From NCBI GenBank assembly GCA_039934475.1, contig JBDTMC010000119.1:1-17996 (forward strand): 17,996 bases of DNA. The letters run 5' to 3'. How positions within the stretch are numbered: position 1 is the first letter of the stretch; each line of letters starts with the position of its first letter. This DNA comes from JBDTMC01 sp039934475 (lineage in GTDB: Bacteria; Acidobacteriota; Terriglobia; Bryobacterales; Bryobacteraceae). The notes under the pieces are model-generated. The model worked only from the letters and a program-made list of their open reading frames with translations, searched no databases and was not told the origin of the DNA. Made by a program: the position numbers and the translations under genes. Below, in pieces: positions 1 to 9,300 of this stretch.

Positions 1-1033
1 TGTTCACGTAGTACATTCCGTCGTAAGCCAGTCCCCCGCCACGGACGCCAACCAGCATTCTATTTCGCAGGACGCGGCCATAGCGCATCACATCGAGGCT
101 GCCGGAGACGGTGATGGCGTCGGAAGAGCGCGCCAATATGCCGAGCGCCTTGTCGATCACTCTCGGCAGCGGTTCCTTAGTCATGTAGTCAGGGAATTCC
201 ACCTTCGCAGGCGGCGTTGGGCGCGCCCCGAGGGGCGGTTTGAAGATGTTGAAGTTCGGGATAGGCGCCACGATGGGGATCTTCTGGGTGGCCGGATCAA
301 AGACAGTAATCACTACGATTTTCTTGGCCAATCCATCAAGGGAGAAACTCATCGACTCCACGTTGGTGTCCGTATCCATGTTGATATTCAATGCCGGCTG
401 CGGGACCGGAATCCGAATGTCGGGGCCGAAGTAGGCGATGCTCTGTCCCGGCAGAGGACCGGGCTCCACATAAAAGACATAGCCGTGATCGTCCGCCAGC
501 TTCTTCAGATATTTGAGGTCAGTGCCTTTGTGGGTGGGAATCTCGGTAGTGGGAATTGGAACGTCGTTGATAAACGGTGGAATGGCAAGGGGGATGATGC
601 CGAAGGCCGCGTACTTGGCAAGAATCAGGTAGACCTGGCCAATGTCCGGCGTAGCGGGATAACGCATAAACGGCATCTCAACGATGTCCATGAGGATGCT
701 GAGATCTTCGCCGGTGATGGTGAGAGTGGATTGCCCGGGCTCGCTGGACGGCGCGAGTTCGTGCCGCGTCACTATGCCATCCATCAGCACGTTCGGAAAA
801 CCGTTCACCGTAGCGATGATGATGACGCGCGTGATGATGGGGTCGAAGTACCCGGCCGGCAGCAGCGTCGTCATCAATGTCGAGTTCTTGCTCACCGCAA
901 ATTGAAGCTGAAAGCCGGATTTGTCTTTGCCGTTTGTCACCTGGACGCTTTGCAGCGCGTCCATGACGGACTTCGGCGCAGGCACCGGCACAGCCGGTCC
1001 GATCATCAGCGTCAAATGGATGCCCTTAAGCAT
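1..1033 (-). CDS. gpD/gp27-like baseplate hub protein (Afp8/VgrG-type), 3' end beyond window
   Basis: Manual translation of the minus strand gives an open frame from the ATG at 1033 to the window edge, 344 complete codons with no stop. It begins MLKGIHLTLMIGPAVPVPAP. Residues about 25-115 contain the pattern of phage late-control gpD / T4 gp27 hub proteins: beta strands around FQLQFAVSK, then VNGFPNVLMDGIVTRHELAP, then STLTITGEDLSILMDIVE. In an eCIS this protein forms the trimeric hub that joins the tube to the spike. The start overlaps the LysM stop by eight bases (ATGCTTAA), and a recognisable Shine-Dalgarno site at the usual distance is lacking, so coupling to the LysM gene is likely. Whether a gp5-like spike domain is fused, as in Afp8 and VgrG, or encoded separately cannot be decided because the end is cut off. 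The family assignment rests on pattern recognition, not alignment. Confidence 0.82.
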   Translation of the reverse strand, partial: MLKGIHLTLMIGPAVPVPAPKSVMDALQSVQVTNGKDKSGFQLQFAVSKNSTLMTTLLPAGYFDPIITRVIIIATVNGFPNVLMDGIVTRHELAPSSEPGQSTLTITGEDLSILMDIVEMPFMRYPATPDIGQVYLILAKYAAFGIIPLAIPPFINDVPIPTTEIPTHKGTDLKYLKKLADDHGYVFYVEPGPLPGQSIAYFGPDIRIPVPQPALNINMDTDTNVESMSFSLDGLAKKIVVITVFDPATQKIPIVAPIPNFNIFKPPLGARPTPPAKVEFPDYMTKEPLPRVIDKALGILARSSDAITVSGSLDVMRYGRVLRNRMLVGVRGGGLAYDGMYYVN

Positions 1034-1349
1034 TCGATGGTCCGGGAATTCCCTCTGGCAGCGTGATAAGGAGCCGCCGGCCCACGGTCTCAGTCAATTC
1101 CGCGGGCCTCATGCCGCGGTTGGCATCGGCTACGCGCCAGTATGCTTCCGGATCGCCTAAGTAGCGCGCCGTGACGTTATCGAGGCGGTCTCCCTCTTCC
1201 ACAACGTGTTCGAGGAGGACCGCGAAACGCTCAGGGGCCGGCACGAAGCGGCGCCGCAAGTAGGTGACGTGGCGGCCGTCACTGGTGGTGAGGCTCGCGG
1301 TTTCGACTCCGTAATAGCGGCTGGTTGGGGGAAAGTTGTAAGTTGCCAT
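1026..1349 (-). CDS. LysM-domain baseplate protein (Afp7 C-terminal / gp53-type)
   Basis: This 107-residue protein has a single LysM-like module at about residues 47-97: EHVVEEGDRLDNVTARYLGD followed by AYWRVADAN and RRLLITLP. Small LysM proteins are standard in contractile tails, where they sit in the baseplate next to the hub (T4 gp53, P2 gpX, the C-terminal part of Afp7/Pvc7). The N-terminal 45 residues, with RYYGVET and a GRHVTYLRRRF stretch, also fit that family. The start is supported by an AGGAA five bases upstream that overlaps the stop of the preceding tube-initiator gene. The gap to that gene is only eight bases. The 3' end overlaps the hub gene by eight bases. In Afp and PVC this module is fused to the tube initiator, whereas here the two are separate adjacent genes. 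Confidence 0.9.
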   Translation of the reverse strand: MATYNFPPTSRYYGVETASLTTSDGRHVTYLRRRFVPAPERFAVLLEHVVEEGDRLDNVTARYLGDPEAYWRVADANRGMRPAELTETVGRRLLITLPEGIPGPSNA

Positions 1350-1354
1350 GGTTG

Positions 1355-1359
1355 TTCCT
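1355..1359 (-). promoter_or_regulatory. Ribosome binding site of the LysM gene
   Basis: AGGAA on the minus strand, five bases before the ATG at 1349. Its first bases are part of the TAG stop of the preceding gene, which ties termination of one gene to initiation of the next. Confidence 0.65.
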
Positions 1360-2011
1360 ATGGGATGCCGGTGATTCCTAATGAGCTGAAGGAGCCGGGC
1401 GTGGCTTTCTCCGCGAGTTGCTCTTTAGCTTGAAGGTACGCCATGAAGAGCCCGCCGCCCTTTGCGTCGAAGCCGAGATCGTCGACAGTTAAGACGCGCA
1501 TGCCAAGACTGACTTTGGCGCGCGTGGGGTTGAGATTCACGTCAAAGGCTTCCTCAGTGATCGATAGCTCAGTGAAGCGAACAGGCAGAATGCGCTTGGG
1601 TCCGAAGATGAACACAGTGAGCGGTCCCTGCGCGGGCGCAATCTCAAGGGAGCCGGAAGACGCCTGCGCATTGTTGGCAAACAGCGTGCTGCTGGTGGGG
1701 TAAACGATTAACTCGATGACCGCCAGTTGCGCATGAATGCCGTTGCTGGAGACCTGTGAGTTACCTTGTTCGAGTTGATCGGTAGCGTCGATTTCGACCT
1801 CCAGCTTGATGGTTTCCACCGGCGGCCCTTTGAGGCGGAGTGCTTCCAGGTGGTCGCCGGACTCGGCAGCGACGCCGCGGATTTGCAGGCTCCGCGTTAA
1901 TGTCTCGGGGTTGTATTGGAGCGGTATGATGCGGATTACTTTCGCAGTCTGGTTGTCGATCAGCGCGATGCCGCCCTTCAGAATGCGGGGTGAGTCGGGT
2001 GAGTTCGCCAT
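1358..2011 (-). CDS. Tube-initiator protein (CIS tube N-terminal domain, Afp7/Pvc7 N-terminal type)
   Basis: This 217-residue protein matches the pattern of the contractile-injection-system tube domain found at the N terminus of Afp7/Pvc7. It has LQYNPETLTR at 31-40, a charged strand IKLEVEIDATDQLE at 68-81, AQLAVIELIVYPTS at 94-107, then PVRFTELSITEEAFDVNLNP at 143-162 followed by a RVLTVDDL stretch. In the particle it forms the first tube-like ring above the hub and templates tube polymerisation. It ends soon after the tube domain, with a short Gly/Ser-rich tail and no LysM; the LysM is the next gene, eight bases downstream. The ATG at 2011 lies two bases after the stop of the DUF4157-OmpA gene. 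The nearest purine-rich Shine-Dalgarno-like stretch is about 20 bases upstream, so translational coupling to the upstream gene is likely. Confidence 0.88.
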   Translation of the reverse strand: MANSPDSPRILKGGIALIDNQTAKVIRIIPLQYNPETLTRSLQIRGVAAESGDHLEALRLKGPPVETIKLEVEIDATDQLEQGNSQVSSNGIHAQLAVIELIVYPTSSTLFANNAQASSGSLEIAPAQGPLTVFIFGPKRILPVRFTELSITEEAFDVNLNPTRAKVSLGMRVLTVDDLGFDAKGGGLFMAYLQAKEQLAEKATPGSFSSLGITGIP

Positions 2012-2013
2012 GG

Positions 2014-3393
2014 TTAGAACCGGCCTATGTTCCTTTCTTTACCGCTGACCCACTTATAAATGCCGTTCAGGATGTCGGAGGAGAGGACGGGCAGCACGAG
2101 GTGTTTCTCATCCGGGTAGAAGAACTTGAATTCCTGGTTGGAGCGATCGATCGCGTTGGGCGAGGATCGCGAGAGCTGATCATCAAGCACAAAACCGGTG
2201 GCGATGTTGGCGGCTTTCACCGACAGGTCATGCGGCAGGATGACTCGGAACCAGTTGTAGCTGTATTGGAAATGGGTTTCGATGGAATCGCCCCAGCGAA
2301 GGTCGAGGCTCAAGCCACGGCTGCGGAAGCTGCCTTGCATCGATTCCCAATCGACATCTCTCATGGACAGGGACGGAACGAGAGGCCGGAGCAATGGAGG
2401 CGGCGTGAGGAAGACACGCGCCGGGGAAAGTGGCTGCGGCCCGTAGGGCTGACTGTCGAGCTTGAAGTCCTTCTGACGCCAGGGAAAGAGATCCAAGGGC
2501 TTGGGTTTCTGTCCCCCCGTGGGGTCCAAGGTCCAGCCATCTTCTTGGTCCTTATCCTTGTCCTGCTTGGCGGCGTTTGCGTCTTCCACGCCAACGGTGA
2601 TGGCGAGGCCGGCGCGCCGGTTCTCCTCGGCCGCGCCGAACGCGGTAGTTTGCCCGTGGGCGAAGAGGACAACACGCGAGCCCTTGGGCAGCATCGATTC
2701 CATGTACGCCTTAACGGCTGCGGCGCGGTGGGCGGAGAGGTTGAGGTTGTAATCGCCCGCGCCTTCACTGCTGGCATAGGCGTGGACACGCACGGTGACG
2801 GCTTCCTTGTAGTGCTCCGCGAGTTTTTTGAGGGACTTCGATGCGGCCGGTGTGAGGGCTGCGCTATCGAGCGCGAAGAGCACGGCGCTATCTTCCAGCG
2901 CGCGGCCCGAGGCCACTTCGAAGGGTTCCGCTGGAGGCGCGCTGCCAATGCCGCCGCTGGCATTTTTGGGATCCATCTGAACCTGGGCCTGCTGGGTAGC
3001 GGACTGTTGGAGCGTGTGGGTGATCTCATGCGCAAGCAACGCGCGGCCAGATGGCGTGCCGGGAGATTCGCCGGGCGCGAAGGCGATGTCATTGCCGGCG
3101 GCGAACGCCCGCGCGCCGATGGATTGGGCTTCCGGGGAGTCGGTGTGGACCCGCACGTTTGAGAAGTCGCGTTGGAATCTTGGTTCCATGTCGGCTTTCT
3201 CGTCGCCGTTCAGGGTACGACCCGGCGCACCAAAGACCGGTTGTTCCGTCTGCGGTGCGGGTCCCCGCGCGGCCGGAGCCTGTAGCATTGCTCCGGTGGG
3301 GAAGCGCGACGCATTGCCGCGCGCGACTGATTCGGGCGCAGCCAGAAGGCCGGGGTCACGTTTGGAGAACAATTGCGAAAGGCCGCGCGTCAT
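2014..3393 (-). CDS. DUF4157 (eCIS core) protein fused to an OmpA-like domain
   Basis: The protein has 459 residues. Residues about 66-132 are a DUF4157 module: VRVHTDSPEAQSIGARAFAA, then a GRALLAHEITHTLQQ segment with the metallopeptidase-like motif HEITH at 122-126. DUF4157 is the so-called eCIS core domain, frequent in proteins near or carried by eCIS particles. Residues about 168-267 resemble an OmpA/MotB peptidoglycan-binding domain: AVLFALDSAALTPAASKSLK, VRVHAYASSEG, NLNLSAHRAAAVKAYM and an ENRRAGLAI end. A Lys/Asp-rich linker (275-300) and Pro-rich segment (310-340) lead to an unrecognised C-terminal part (340-459). No signal peptide is visible. The start at 3393 overlaps the giant gene's stop as ATGA and has a strong GGAGG seven bases upstream. 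Possible roles are cargo, a protease or processing factor, or an envelope tether; none is proven. Catalytic activity is uncertain because only HExxH is evident. Confidence 0.88.
   Translation of the reverse strand: MTRGLSQLFSKRDPGLLAAPESVARGNASRFPTGAMLQAPAARGPAPQTEQPVFGAPGRTLNGDEKADMEPRFQRDFSNVRVHTDSPEAQSIGARAFAAGNDIAFAPGESPGTPSGRALLAHEITHTLQQSATQQAQVQMDPKNASGGIGSAPPAEPFEVASGRALEDSAVLFALDSAALTPAASKSLKKLAEHYKEAVTVRVHAYASSEGAGDYNLNLSAHRAAAVKAYMESMLPKGSRVVLFAHGQTTAFGAAEENRRAGLAITVGVEDANAAKQDKDKDQEDGWTLDPTGGQKPKPLDLFPWRQKDFKLDSQPYGPQPLSPARVFLTPPPLLRPLVPSLSMRDVDWESMQGSFRSRGLSLDLRWGDSIETHFQYSYNWFRVILPHDLSVKAANIATGFVLDDQLSRSSPNAIDRSNQEFKFFYPDEKHLVLPVLSSDILNGIYKWVSGKERNIGRF
3016..3030 (-). other. HExxH motif (HEITH) of the DUF4157-OmpA protein
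   Basis: Codons for residues 122-126, His-Glu-Ile-Thr-His. In HExxH metallopeptidases the two histidines bind zinc and the glutamate activates water. The following TLQQ is typical of DUF4157. Confidence 0.85.
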
Positions 3394-6300
3394 TTCTTAG
3401 CCTCCGCCGGGGCCACGGGCACGCCTTTAGGGTTCACTTGCGTCAACGTTGGCTCGGCCAGCTTCTTCAACTCCGCGGCATCGAGGAACGTGAGGTCGCC
3501 GATCTCGATGTCTTTTATTTTGCCGTCGGCAATGTAGAGCGTCACGGCAAGCTTGAAGTCACCTAAACCGTGGGCATAAACGTTGATTCCCTGTAAAGTG
3601 ATTTCACCGGTCTTGCCCTGGCGGACCTTGCCGTCCTGAGTAGTTCCCGCGGTGAAGCCGGAGCCGCTGAGGTGGAAATCTGGCATGTTGAGCTGGATCA
3701 TGTCGCCGATGTGCGACTCCATCAAGTCGATGCGATTCTGTTCGGGTTTCAGGGGGTCGCGTTTAAACTCCAGCCAGAAATCGCCCGCGCCGAGTTTCTT
3801 GTCGGCATCTTTATCCATGCCAATGCGGCCGTCACCGAGGTAGAAGCTGCCTTTGAGACGAAGATCGTTGAGGCCCGCTTTGGGCTTGAAGGTCTGCTCG
3901 GGCTTACCCGCGGGTGCGTTGATGAGGCCTTCGACGAGTTCCCGGATGTTGATCTGGCCGTAGCCGGACGGCCCCGCGCCAGGATAGACGCCTGGCAATT
4001 CCTGGCCGAAATCAACAAGAGTCTTCTTGGGCCAGAAGTTGCCCAGCGTCAGCTTATCCTTTTCGATCATCACGGAGTAGTTGGTCATGCCGCCCATGCT
4101 TACTACGCCGCCGGACACCTCTGGTTCGACGTCAGGATCGGGCCACGGAATTCCTTTTAGCTCGTATTCGCCCTCCGCTTTACCGTGCAAGCCGGACAAA
4201 GGTTCGGCGATAAATGTTCCCGAGCTTGGCTCCTTTTGTTCCTCTTCCCATTCCTTGACGGTCTCAGCGTAGTCTTTGTCGTTCATCCTGGCGACGTGTG
4301 TCTTCTCATAGGTCAAGGTCAGGCCTGTGATATGGATGGACCCTAGCTTGGCAGCCAGGAAGTCGATGCCCTTGTCCGTACCCATGCCTTTCATGCCAAG
4401 GACGATATCCTTGATCTCGGCAAAGGGCAGCTTGACCTTGACGTTGCCCCTGGTCACTTGGAGGTTTTTGGCAATGATGGCGTCAATGGGAATACGCGCG
4501 GTACCATTCGGCAGGAATTGCGGCTGAATGTTCTTGAGTTCGACGCTGCCGTGTTCGTAGGCAGCGATGCTAGTGGTCTTTCCGTTCTTGTCAGTAAGGG
4601 TGAGGTTAGGGTTGATGAAGCCGAGGCGGGTGATCTTGAAGCCGCCATCGATCTTCGTTCGGGTGACATCCTCTTTCTTGCCTCCGGGGCCGGTGACCGT
4701 GCCGAGTTTCACGGTCGTGAACTTGATATTGTCGGCGGTGATGGGGCCGCCAGTCACATCGGTGACCAGTTTTGTGGTGGTGGGCTTGTCGGTGCCAATC
4801 TGGCTCACGAGATTGGCGGACAGACCGCGGATGCGCAACGGACTAAAGGGGTCCTTGGGGTTCAGATTGTCCGCTTTGAAACTGAGTATCGTCTCGGCGG
4901 TCGCTTTGTCGTACACCATGCTGGACAGGAGGAAATGATCAAGGTGGGCTGATTGGCCTTCGATGTGCTGCGTGGACGTCTCGGTCTTGCCATCGGCGGT
5001 AGTTCCGCTGGCGGTGCCGTCGTAGACAAACTTGCCGGCCATGACATCAATGAACTCGAGGTTCTCTACTTCGAGAGTGGTTGGCTCTTTCGCGTCTGGC
5101 TTGGCGGGATCGGTGGACGCCGTGTAGTTCTGCCGGACCTTGCCGAGCTTCACTTTTTCGACGATGACGTGATGAAGCTCAAGGCTCTTTCCTGCGGGGT
5201 CCTTGTAGGTAGTCTTCCCGATGCCGAGGCCGCCCACTTCAATGCCGCTGGCTTCCACGAAGTCAGGGCCGAAACCAAGCTTACCGACGACATTGCCGGT
5301 GGCGAATTTGGTGTCGATCTTCTCGTCGTGATAAGTGCCGCCGATGCTGTCGATCTTGCCGATGTCGACGTTGGTTAATCCTGGCCCGGCCACTTCGGCC
5401 TTCATGCCGCCGCCAGTGAGCGCGATGCCGGCCTTCATGCCGGTCTTGAGATCGTCGTACGATGCCGAAAGTTCGTAGTGCTCCAGCTTGGCGTTGGCCT
5501 TAGTGAGACCTTGCTTCTCATCCCACTCGAGGTCCCATACATCCAGGTTCTGAAGGAACAGCGGTTTTGGCGGGACTTTTTGCTTCTTTGCAATCGGCTT
5601 GGGGAACGATTGCAGTTCGATACGATTGTCTTCGTCCTGGTAGATCAAGTGCTCGGCTTCGACGCTGCCGACGTGCAACTCAGTGATTTTCAACTTGCTG
5701 AGCTTGCGTTCCTTGTTATCCGGCGCCTCCGCCGTAGGCTTGCTGACTTCACGCGTTTCGATGCGGCCCTTCAACCGAACGTCTTTGATGGTGGCGGGAC
5801 GGTCTGCATCGACGAAACCTTTCTTGCCCACCTTCCAATGAATAGCCGAAACCTGGAACGTGCCCAGATGGGCTTCCTTCACATCGATGGCGCCGTTCTG
5901 GTAACGCAGTTTGCCACCCACGTCGGCCAATGAGAAACGCACCCAGCCATCGGGACCGCGGACGGCGAAGGAGGTGAGGCTGAGGCTGCCGAGGCTCGCT
6001 TCAATAGCGCCGTCCTTGAAGAACTCGACGTCCAATTTCTTCGCGTTCATCCGGCCGCGGTCCACGGCCCATGCGCCTACGACGGCCTTGCCGATGACGA
6101 CATCGTCGATGGAATCGATGCCCGCTTTGCCCTCCACGATAGGAGCAGCCTTGGGATCGGCGGGGATATCCACGTCCAGCTTTTCGGCATGGATGCCGTT
6201 GATAGAGCCAGACTTGATTTCCACCTGCAGGCGCTGGCTGAGCGAGGCGAAGCCGAGACCATTGCCATAGATCTTGTCGATGCGGAAGCTTTCCACGTGG

Positions 6301-9300
6301 ACGTGGGCGAGCCGATAGTCAGCGAGATCCTGACTGCCTTTGACCTTTGAATCGAGCCGCACGCTGCCGGTAAAAGTGATTCCGGAGATACCGCTAGCGC
6401 CGGTTGACCACAACTGGTAGCCCTTGTCGCCTTCGGAATTCGTCAGCTCGAAGCGGTCGAGCGAAATGGAGGCCATGCTGAATTCAGCGACATCCGCGGT
6501 GATGGAGTCGCCGCTTTTTTTCGCGGTGACGTCGAGTTTGGTTTCACCGATTTCAAAGGACCCGACGCCAGCGGAGAGACTGGCGTCGGGTTCATCAGAA
6601 GCAGTTTGGGCGCCGCTGACGGCGATCCGTTTGAAGACGCGATTGCCCGGGCCGGTTCCCTTTGCCCTGACGCCGCCGCGCTCGAGGATCTTCATCGGGT
6701 TGACGTCTTTATTGAGGACATCGGTTAAGACGTCACCCGCGCCCGACACTTCGAAACCAAAGCCTTCGAGACTGGCGGTGGCCGCTCCGTACTGCTTCAG
6801 GCCATAGGCAATGATGCCCTCAGCCTCTAGCAGGGCCTGTTTCGCTACGTCCTTTTCCGCAGGCGTCTTGGCGGCCGCATAGAGGGCCCAGGCCTTGGCG
6901 CGCGTATCGGCGAGTGCCTGCAATTGCGTGATATCTTCGCGGAGCTTGGCGATTTCCTTCTTAGTTTTGGCGTCGGGGGAAGCGGCGTCTTTTCGCTTCA
7001 AGCCGTCGAGCCGCTGCTTCATGAGGCCAATGCGGGGAGCCAGTCCGAGGCCCTTAGCCTGGACGCTCAAGCCGACGCTGATCTTGTTGCCGCGTTCATC
7101 TACTTGTAGGAAAGCGTCCTCACCCTCTTCGCGCCCGGTGACCGTAATCTCATCCACCAGGCCGCCGTGGAAATCGCTGCGGGCACCGGTGATGGTGATG
7201 GACTGCGCTTTCAACTTGCCGCTCTGGATATTTTTCGCAGGGTCAAGCCAGCCCGCCAATCCGCCCTTGATGCCGGCCTTAGCCTCGAGGTTCACGATCT
7301 TCACTTTGTCCACGGAGATGCCGCGCTCCGGGAGCCTGACACCGGTGACGGTGCCTTCTTTGGCCCCGAGCCCGACACCGCCACTAGCGTCCATGGTGAG
7401 GTAAGCCTTCTGCAGGTCAATGGCGCCGAAGATGATGTCGGGGTCCTTCGCCAGGATCTCGCGGAGGTGTACCAGGTCATCGAGTTGTGTCTTGTCGAGT
7501 GTACTGACGCCGAGGGCGAGGTACTGTTCGTAGCGCACGGCTTCGGGCAGCAGGTTCTGCAAGTGCTCGTAGAGCGGCGCGTATTCGTACTTGGCCTTGA
7601 GAGGCTCAAGTTCCTTCAGTTTGGCTTCGATGTCCTTGGCGGTGCGAATTCCGTGACCGACGGAGAGGTCTTCAGCGTGGACGTCGCCGAGGTCGAGACG
7701 GAAGTCTCCGCCTTGCTCGATTGCCGATTTGGGGCGCGTGCCCTTCGTCACCTGGCTGATCAACTCGGCGTCTGTGACAATGGAGAGCCCGGCAGATGCT
7801 GCCGCCGCGGGTGAGCTTCCCTCGCCGTGAAGGTCAGTCAACTTGATCGATTTCTTGGTGCTGACCGTGCCGGATATACCGCTTGCCTCAATGGAGCCGA
7901 TGTCCACAAAGACACCGCCCTTGGATTCGAGGTCGAGAGTGCGGATCTGTTCCTGCAGCTTCTGTTCTTCAGCCTTCGAGATGTCGCCGTGGAGGATGCG
8001 GTCCTGGATGACGAGCAGCTTCTTCTCGGCCTCCACCAGCCCGGCGAGGTCCGTCTCCGCCTGCTTCTTGTCGGCCTCCAGCTTCTCTGCGCTCGCAGTG
8101 TCTTTCTTCGCCTTGGCGGATGCGATGCGTTGGTTCAAGGACTGGATCTTGGCCCGCAGCAGCGTGGTCTTGTTCAGGCCGGCGCGCAGCGCGAAGTCGG
8201 TGACCTTGATATTGCGAATACTTTGGCCGCCGCTGGTGGTGAGGCCGTCCACTTCCAGACTGGAGAACGCGAGGTCGATGGCGCGGATCTGTTCTTCGCC
8301 ATGGCCCATTTCCGTTCCTGGCTTCTCTGTGAACCAGCCCTTGAATTTGAACAGGTAGTAGATGAGAGTCCCAATGGTGGCGAGAAATGGCACCGGGAAG
8401 TAATAGCCGCCGCGCGGTTTGGACTTGTTCGGCGAGGTGGTGTCGACGGTTCCCGCGCCCAGCCGGAAGGTGCTGAGGAAGAACCTGTTGACGGCCACCA
8501 TGCTGGCGCGCAAAGAGACCAGCATGTCTCGAAGTTCGAGGCTACCGGCGGACAGAGTGGCCTTGGTGGGCTGGGTGGCTTCTTCGGTGTCATAAGCCAC
8601 ATCGACCTTCAGGTCCTTTAACAGAATGGAGCCAGTCTGGACGGTGGCCTGCGCCGCCTGGAAGCTCACGCTATCGATGCGCAACTCAGGCAGGCTTAGG
8701 TGGAGTGCGTGGGCGCCCACATCAAAGAGCACGGTGAGGCGGTTGGCCTCGGGATTCGGCTCCAGTTTGCCGAACTTCTTCTCCGGATCGGCGAGGCGCG
8801 CGCCGGCGACGTCTCCGCCCATCACATCCTGCAGTTCGTTCAGATTGAGGCCGACACTGCCGACGGAGCGCGTGACCAACAGAAAGTCATTGTCGAAGAG
8901 GAAGACCAAGCCCTTCCACAGAGTGCGGAGCGAGGCGAAGATGCCTTCCTCATACCACTTAGTTCCCTTGAGGATCTCAGGCGTGTACTTAGTGCGCTTT
9001 GCGCCGGGATCGTAGAGGCGGTATTTGTCGACCAGGGGCTTGAGGTCTTTGTCGTTATACGCGGCGAACTGTTGCGACCTCTCAAAGGCGAATTTGTGCT
9101 CGGTCATGGCGATTGCCATGTGGAGCAAGCCGTCGAGTTGCGGCGCATCTTCCTTTGTCCAGGTGGCGCGTTCGGCCAACCGGCCTAACACGGATCCGCG
9201 ATCAGTCCCTTCTTTGTCGCCGACGTAGAAGTTGAGGTCGCTGGAGGCGCGCATGTCCTTTGACATTTCGCCCTGGATGTCTTTCCACACGTCCGCATTC

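Noticed and set aside
2361..3092. Open frame of 243 residues on the minus strand in another frame of the DUF4157-OmpA gene.
   Set aside because: The composition is Ser/Pro/Arg-rich, typical of a shifted frame, and it lies fully inside a well-supported gene.
1990..3162. Long open frame of 390 residues on the plus strand.
   Set aside because: It is antisense to the DUF4157-OmpA gene, which has clear domains, and its translation is Gly/Arg/Val-rich with no family pattern. It is a by-product of GC-rich coding DNA.
7827..8621. Plus-strand open frame of 264 residues opposite the giant gene.
   Set aside because: It is antisense to a continuous 2687-residue frame, has no recognisable motif, and the plus strand shows no operon structure anywhere in the window.
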